The position numbers and the translations under genes are program-made. This document shows, piece by piece, positions 61,607 through 64,000 of a stretch of 64,000 nt of DNA (position 1 is the first letter of the stretch; each line of letters opens with the position of its first letter). Below the pieces are notes generated by a model. The model worked only from the letters and a program-made list of their open reading frames with translations, did not search any database and was not told where the DNA came from. Where the stretch lies: positions 79,454-143,453 of the forward strand of contig NZ_JAFVUX010000028.1 of NCBI RefSeq assembly GCF_017502485.1, given 5' to 3'. Origin of the DNA: Helicobacter sp. GTDB lineage: Bacteria > Campylobacterota > Campylobacteria > Campylobacterales > Helicobacteraceae.

Positions 61607-62785
61607 CTATTTGCCTGTGATATAGCGGACAATCTTTTCTGCTTGGGCGATTGCCATAGCCACAGAAGCCCCTGATTTAAAGCCAATATCCCCAGCGACA
61701 AACACACCTTGCACAGAAGTCTCGAGATTTTGACTAACAATGGGGAGATTATTGCTATCAAGCTCAATATTGCATTTTTTAAGAAAATCTACCGGCGAAG
61801 ATCCGCCAATGGCATAAATCGCGCGATCAAACACATCACTACTGCCATCGCTAAAATGCGCACAAATCTTACCATCTTGCTCTTCCAAGCTCTCTATATC
61901 AACACCTAGCTTTGTCTTTAGTGCGCCACTTGCAATGACCTTTTCTAGCTCTTGCTTATTCGTGCCATTAATGCGAGCAAACTCCGTGCGGCGATAGTTC
62001 AGCGTGGTATCGTGCGAGGCACATAGATCAATGGCATACTCCACCGCGGAATTCCCTCCCCCTACGATGAGCAATCGCTCACCTGCTTGGATATTTTGGG
62101 CATTATAATTGACTTGGCGCAAAATCGCTGGAGGGATCTTGTAGCTAGGCTTATTGGGCTGCCCCATTTTGCCAATGGCGATAATGGCATAATCCGCGCT
62201 TATAGAGTGATTCCCACTTGTGCGGATAAGCAAGCTGCCATTATCTTGCTTTTGGATAGATTCTACATCGTTTTCATACGCCACATCAATTTTATACTGC
62301 TCTAGCAAGCCATCAAACATTTCAAGCGCACCTTCTTTATTAGTATCGCTAAAATCTATCGCACCTACTAGATCAATCTGCTCGCCTTTATATACTCTAT
62401 CTACTCGCTTACCATCTTTGTAGAATTTACGCAGTGTGGCATTATGCTCCTTGCCCTTTTCTAGCAAAATAACAGAGATTCCCTTGAGCTTGGCTTCAAT
62501 ACTGGCACTAATGCCACCCGGTCCTGCTCCAACTACTGCTACGGTGTAATGCTCCATTTTTGACTCCTTATGTTTGAGATTGGTAGAATGTGAGTCTGCT
62601 TGCTGACTTTGGGCTATGATATTGGCTAAGTTTAGATCCTCCACGGAGTCAAAAAGTGCGCCGTGTGTGATTTTATGCGCGTCATCAAACTGCCCATTTC
62701 GCAACGCCCATAAAAACACCAAAAGCCCAGCAAGCCCTATCCCCAGCGATACAAGCAGCATAATTACAATAATAGGAGTATTCAT
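61607..62785 (-). CDS. CcoS-FAD/NAD(P) oxidoreductase fusion
   Basis: The 392-residue protein has two parts. Residues 1-52 (MNTPIIVIMLLV..., FLWALRNGQFDDAHK, LFDSVEDL) match CcoS/FixS: one membrane helix then W-x-x-x-x-GQFDD and L-F-D. CcoS is needed to assemble cbb3 oxidase and is linked to copper delivery. Residues 77-392 are a thioredoxin-reductase/YpdA-like flavoprotein with FAD motif VVGAGPGG (84-91), NAD(P) motif IVGGGNSA and GVFVAGDI. No CxxC is present. The ATG overlaps the maf stop (ATGA). An internal ATG at residue 77 has AAGGAG six bases upstream, so a free flavoprotein may also be made. The flavoprotein substrate is unknown. Confidence 0.8.
   Translation of the reverse strand: MNTPIIVIMLLVSLGIGLAGLLVFLWALRNGQFDDAHKITHGALFDSVEDLNLANIIAQSQQADSHSTNLKHKESKMEHYTVAVVGAGPGGISASIEAKLKGISVILLEKGKEHNATLRKFYKDGKRVDRVYKGEQIDLVGAIDFSDTNKEGALEMFDGLLEQYKIDVAYENDVESIQKQDNGSLLIRTSGNHSISADYAIIAIGKMGQPNKPSYKIPPAILRQVNYNAQNIQAGERLLIVGGGNSAVEYAIDLCASHDTTLNYRRTEFARINGTNKQELEKVIASGALKTKLGVDIESLEEQDGKICAHFSDGSSDVFDRAIYAIGGSSPVDFLKKCNIELDSNNLPIVSQNLETSVQGVFVAGDIGFKSGASVAMAIAQAEKIVRYITGK
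62555..62569 (-). promoter_or_regulatory. Internal ribosome site at the CcoS/flavoprotein junction
   Basis: The coding strand reads AAGGAGTCAAAAATG in frame at residue 77, right where the CcoS linker ends and MEHYTVAVVGAGPGG begins. Spacing is ideal for re-initiation or independent initiation. Confidence 0.6.
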
Positions 62786-63387
62786 ACAGTCTCCCAAAAT
62801 CGCACAAGCTTTTCTATACTAAGTCCTAACGCGCTGGATTCTAGCCCGATTTGTCTGCGGATATAGCGTTTATGAAAGCCTTCCACCATCACGCACCCAG
62901 CCTTCCCTAGCCACGCCAGAGAATCTACATAGCCCAGCATATCATCTAGCTCAAATTTCCCTAGCTCTAAATGGCACGCGCTTACATCAGTAAAGCTTAT
63001 ATATCGACTTGTATAAGCTAGGGCTGTTAGGATACTTACGCGTTTAGAATCCTGTAATTCTAGCATATTTCTAGCTTCTTGCTTATCTCTAGCTTTGCGC
63101 AGGAGCTTGCCATCTACACTCACTACACTATCTGCACACAGCAGCCCAGAATCTAGCGCGTGATCATACTTGCCTTGCTTGGTTAAAAGCTCTAGGCTAG
63201 ATTCTAATTTTTTCATACAAGCAATATAAGCAAACTTCGCAGGCTCGCAAATTGCCAAGCTTTCTTCATCAAACCCACTATCCATTTGAGTAAATGTTAT
63301 CCCGCGACTCGCTAGAATCTGCGCACGAGTAGTGCTAAGACTGGCTAAGATAAGCGGGGAAGCAGATGTGCGCATAGTTTTACACAT
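62782..63387 (-). CDS. maf: Maf/YceF-family nucleoside triphosphate pyrophosphatase
   Basis: The protein has up to 201 residues; a second ATG (MRTSASPLIL) is an equally good start. Visible are LILASLSTTRAQIL at the N-terminus (the usual SxSPRR is relaxed), CADSVVSVDGKLLRKARDKQEARNML with the conserved Asp and Lys, and SLAWLGKAGCVMVEG. Maf proteins hydrolyse dTTP/UTP or modified nucleotides. Its stop overlaps the CcoS-fusion start. Confidence 0.8.
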   Translation of the reverse strand: MCKTMRTSASPLILASLSTTRAQILASRGITFTQMDSGFDEESLAICEPAKFAYIACMKKLESSLELLTKQGKYDHALDSGLLCADSVVSVDGKLLRKARDKQEARNMLELQDSKRVSILTALAYTSRYISFTDVSACHLELGKFELDDMLGYVDSLAWLGKAGCVMVEGFHKRYIRRQIGLESSALGLSIEKLVRFWETV

Positions 63388-63497
63388 TTAAGTTTGGTAG
63401 TCCTTATAGGGGTATTTGTTGAGATTTATTATAAACTAATCGCGATAAATCCTAGTTGAGTAGCACATTGATTTTGTTTTTTGTAGAATATGGATTC

Positions 63498-63689
63498 TTA
63501 ACATATACAAATACCTACTATTTTATCATTGAGGAGTGCGTATATTTGAGCTTCAATACAGCAGCCAAAAATTACGATGAAGCCACAAGCAAAGAGGAGA
63601 TAAGCAAGCCAATTGTAGATGGTATAAATCCGTGGATATTGAGTTAAAAAGCTTGTTTGCTCTAAAAAACTAGGATTATATGCTAGCAT
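63498..63689 (-). CDS. Possible small membrane protein
   Basis: Sixty-three codons with a hydrophobic stretch WLAYLLFACGFIVIFGCC and a weak AAAGAG upstream. It occupies an otherwise empty stretch (63388-63756). The opposite-strand frame over it is less protein-like. No family recognised, and it may be spurious. Confidence 0.28.
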   Translation of the reverse strand: MLAYNPSFLEQTSFLTQYPRIYTIYNWLAYLLFACGFIVIFGCCIEAQIYALLNDKIVGICIC

Positions 63690-63756
63690 ATTTGCTCTTT
63701 TTATTGTTATCTTTTATCTCCAAATCCGCTCAAACATTATATACAATGCTTCAAAA

Positions 63757-64000
63757 TCAAAGTGTGATGGTGTAGTTGGCACGATGAGAGAATCTGCAAA
63801 TAGCATAGTAGAGACTCTCTTTTAAATCCCATTCCTTTTTGCCTGTCTCAAACACGGGAAATCCATTTTTATCAATGCGTGGGTCTTTGGGCATAAGCAC
63901 TATGGCATTAGGATTGGTAATAACTATTTGTTTGACTTCTTGCTCTTTATTTTTAAACATCTGCTCATTAGTGATTTTCTTCTCTATGGTGTTTTGACTT
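63757..64000 (-). CDS. Partial unknown protein (N-terminus beyond window)
   Basis: The frame is open from the right edge through ...NTIEKKITNEQMFKNKEQEVKQIVI to a stop at 63757. The internal ATG at 63960 need not be the start. It contains NPNAIVLMPKDPRIDKNGFPVFETGKKEWD in a polar, soluble-looking C-terminus. I do not recognise it. Confidence 0.4.
   Translation of the reverse strand, partial: SQNTIEKKITNEQMFKNKEQEVKQIVITNPNAIVLMPKDPRIDKNGFPVFETGKKEWDLKESLYYAICRFSHRANYTITL

Overview
The window reads as chromosome of a Helicobacter, most likely an enterohepatic (non-pylori) species. The evidence is AT-rich DNA, epsilonproteobacterial gene families, and several gene orders that match what I remember of H. 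pylori: hemH / thioredoxin-like lipoprotein / ccsBA; recA / eno / small coiled-coil protein / AMIN protein / aroK; PEB4-type isomerase / fba; rlmH / accD; and minD / minE / dprA / ruvX. It carries a complete prpE-B-C-D propionate (2-methylcitrate) operon and a katG, neither of which I associate with H. pylori. No species is assigned.

Layout. 1-6.5 kb: cytochrome c maturation and haem genes, ending in a frameshifted AsmA-like gene. 6.5-8.4 kb: decayed mobilisable element inserted at the 3' end of a tRNA-Ser gene and bounded by 15-bp direct repeats. 8.4-10.2 kb: carA and a DUF507 gene. 10.3-17.2 kb: prp operon with a divergent HTH regulator. 17.4-24.5 kb: core genes (recA, eno, aroK, PPIase, fba, nfeD, qmcA). 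24.7-27.8 kb: type II restriction-modification locus with an intact HNH nuclease, two broken methyltransferases, a 16-C tract, and a chimeric fragment joining a C5-methyltransferase start to a copy of the alaS 3' end. 27.8-33.0 kb: O-antigen-ligase-like protein, DksA-like protein, rlmH, accD, CysQ-like phosphatase. 33.0-37.7 kb: accessory stretch with katG of foreign composition, gene remnants, a MITE-like repeat and a broken glycosyltransferase. 37.8-48.4 kb: Na/Pi transporter, recO, lipoprotein, minDE, divergent polysaccharide deacetylase, dprA, ruvX, and an enlarged alaS. 48.4-51.7 kb: broken single-chain R-M-S gene with an (AG)8 tract. 51.7-60.1 kb: argD, argB, thrC, gpmI, thiD, plsY, folB. 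60.3-64 kb: maf, a CcoS-flavoprotein fusion, murE, and partial genes at the edge.

Main points. (1) A cbb3-oxidase assembly protein (CcoS) is fused to a two-Rossmann flavoprotein, and a good Shine-Dalgarno sits just before an in-frame ATG at the domain junction. (2) AlaRS is about 140 residues longer than I expect and carries two in-frame insertions that share repeat sequence with each other and with the prpC-prpD gap. (3) Two R-M loci are tied to alaS sequence: one follows the real gene, the other carries a truncated alaS copy fused to a methyltransferase start. (4) Many genes are interrupted by a single indel in a homopolymer or short repeat, so either phase variation, decay or read error is common here. 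(5) The word AGATTCTAG / CTAGAATCT recurs in native genes and in intergenic hairpins but is missing from katG.
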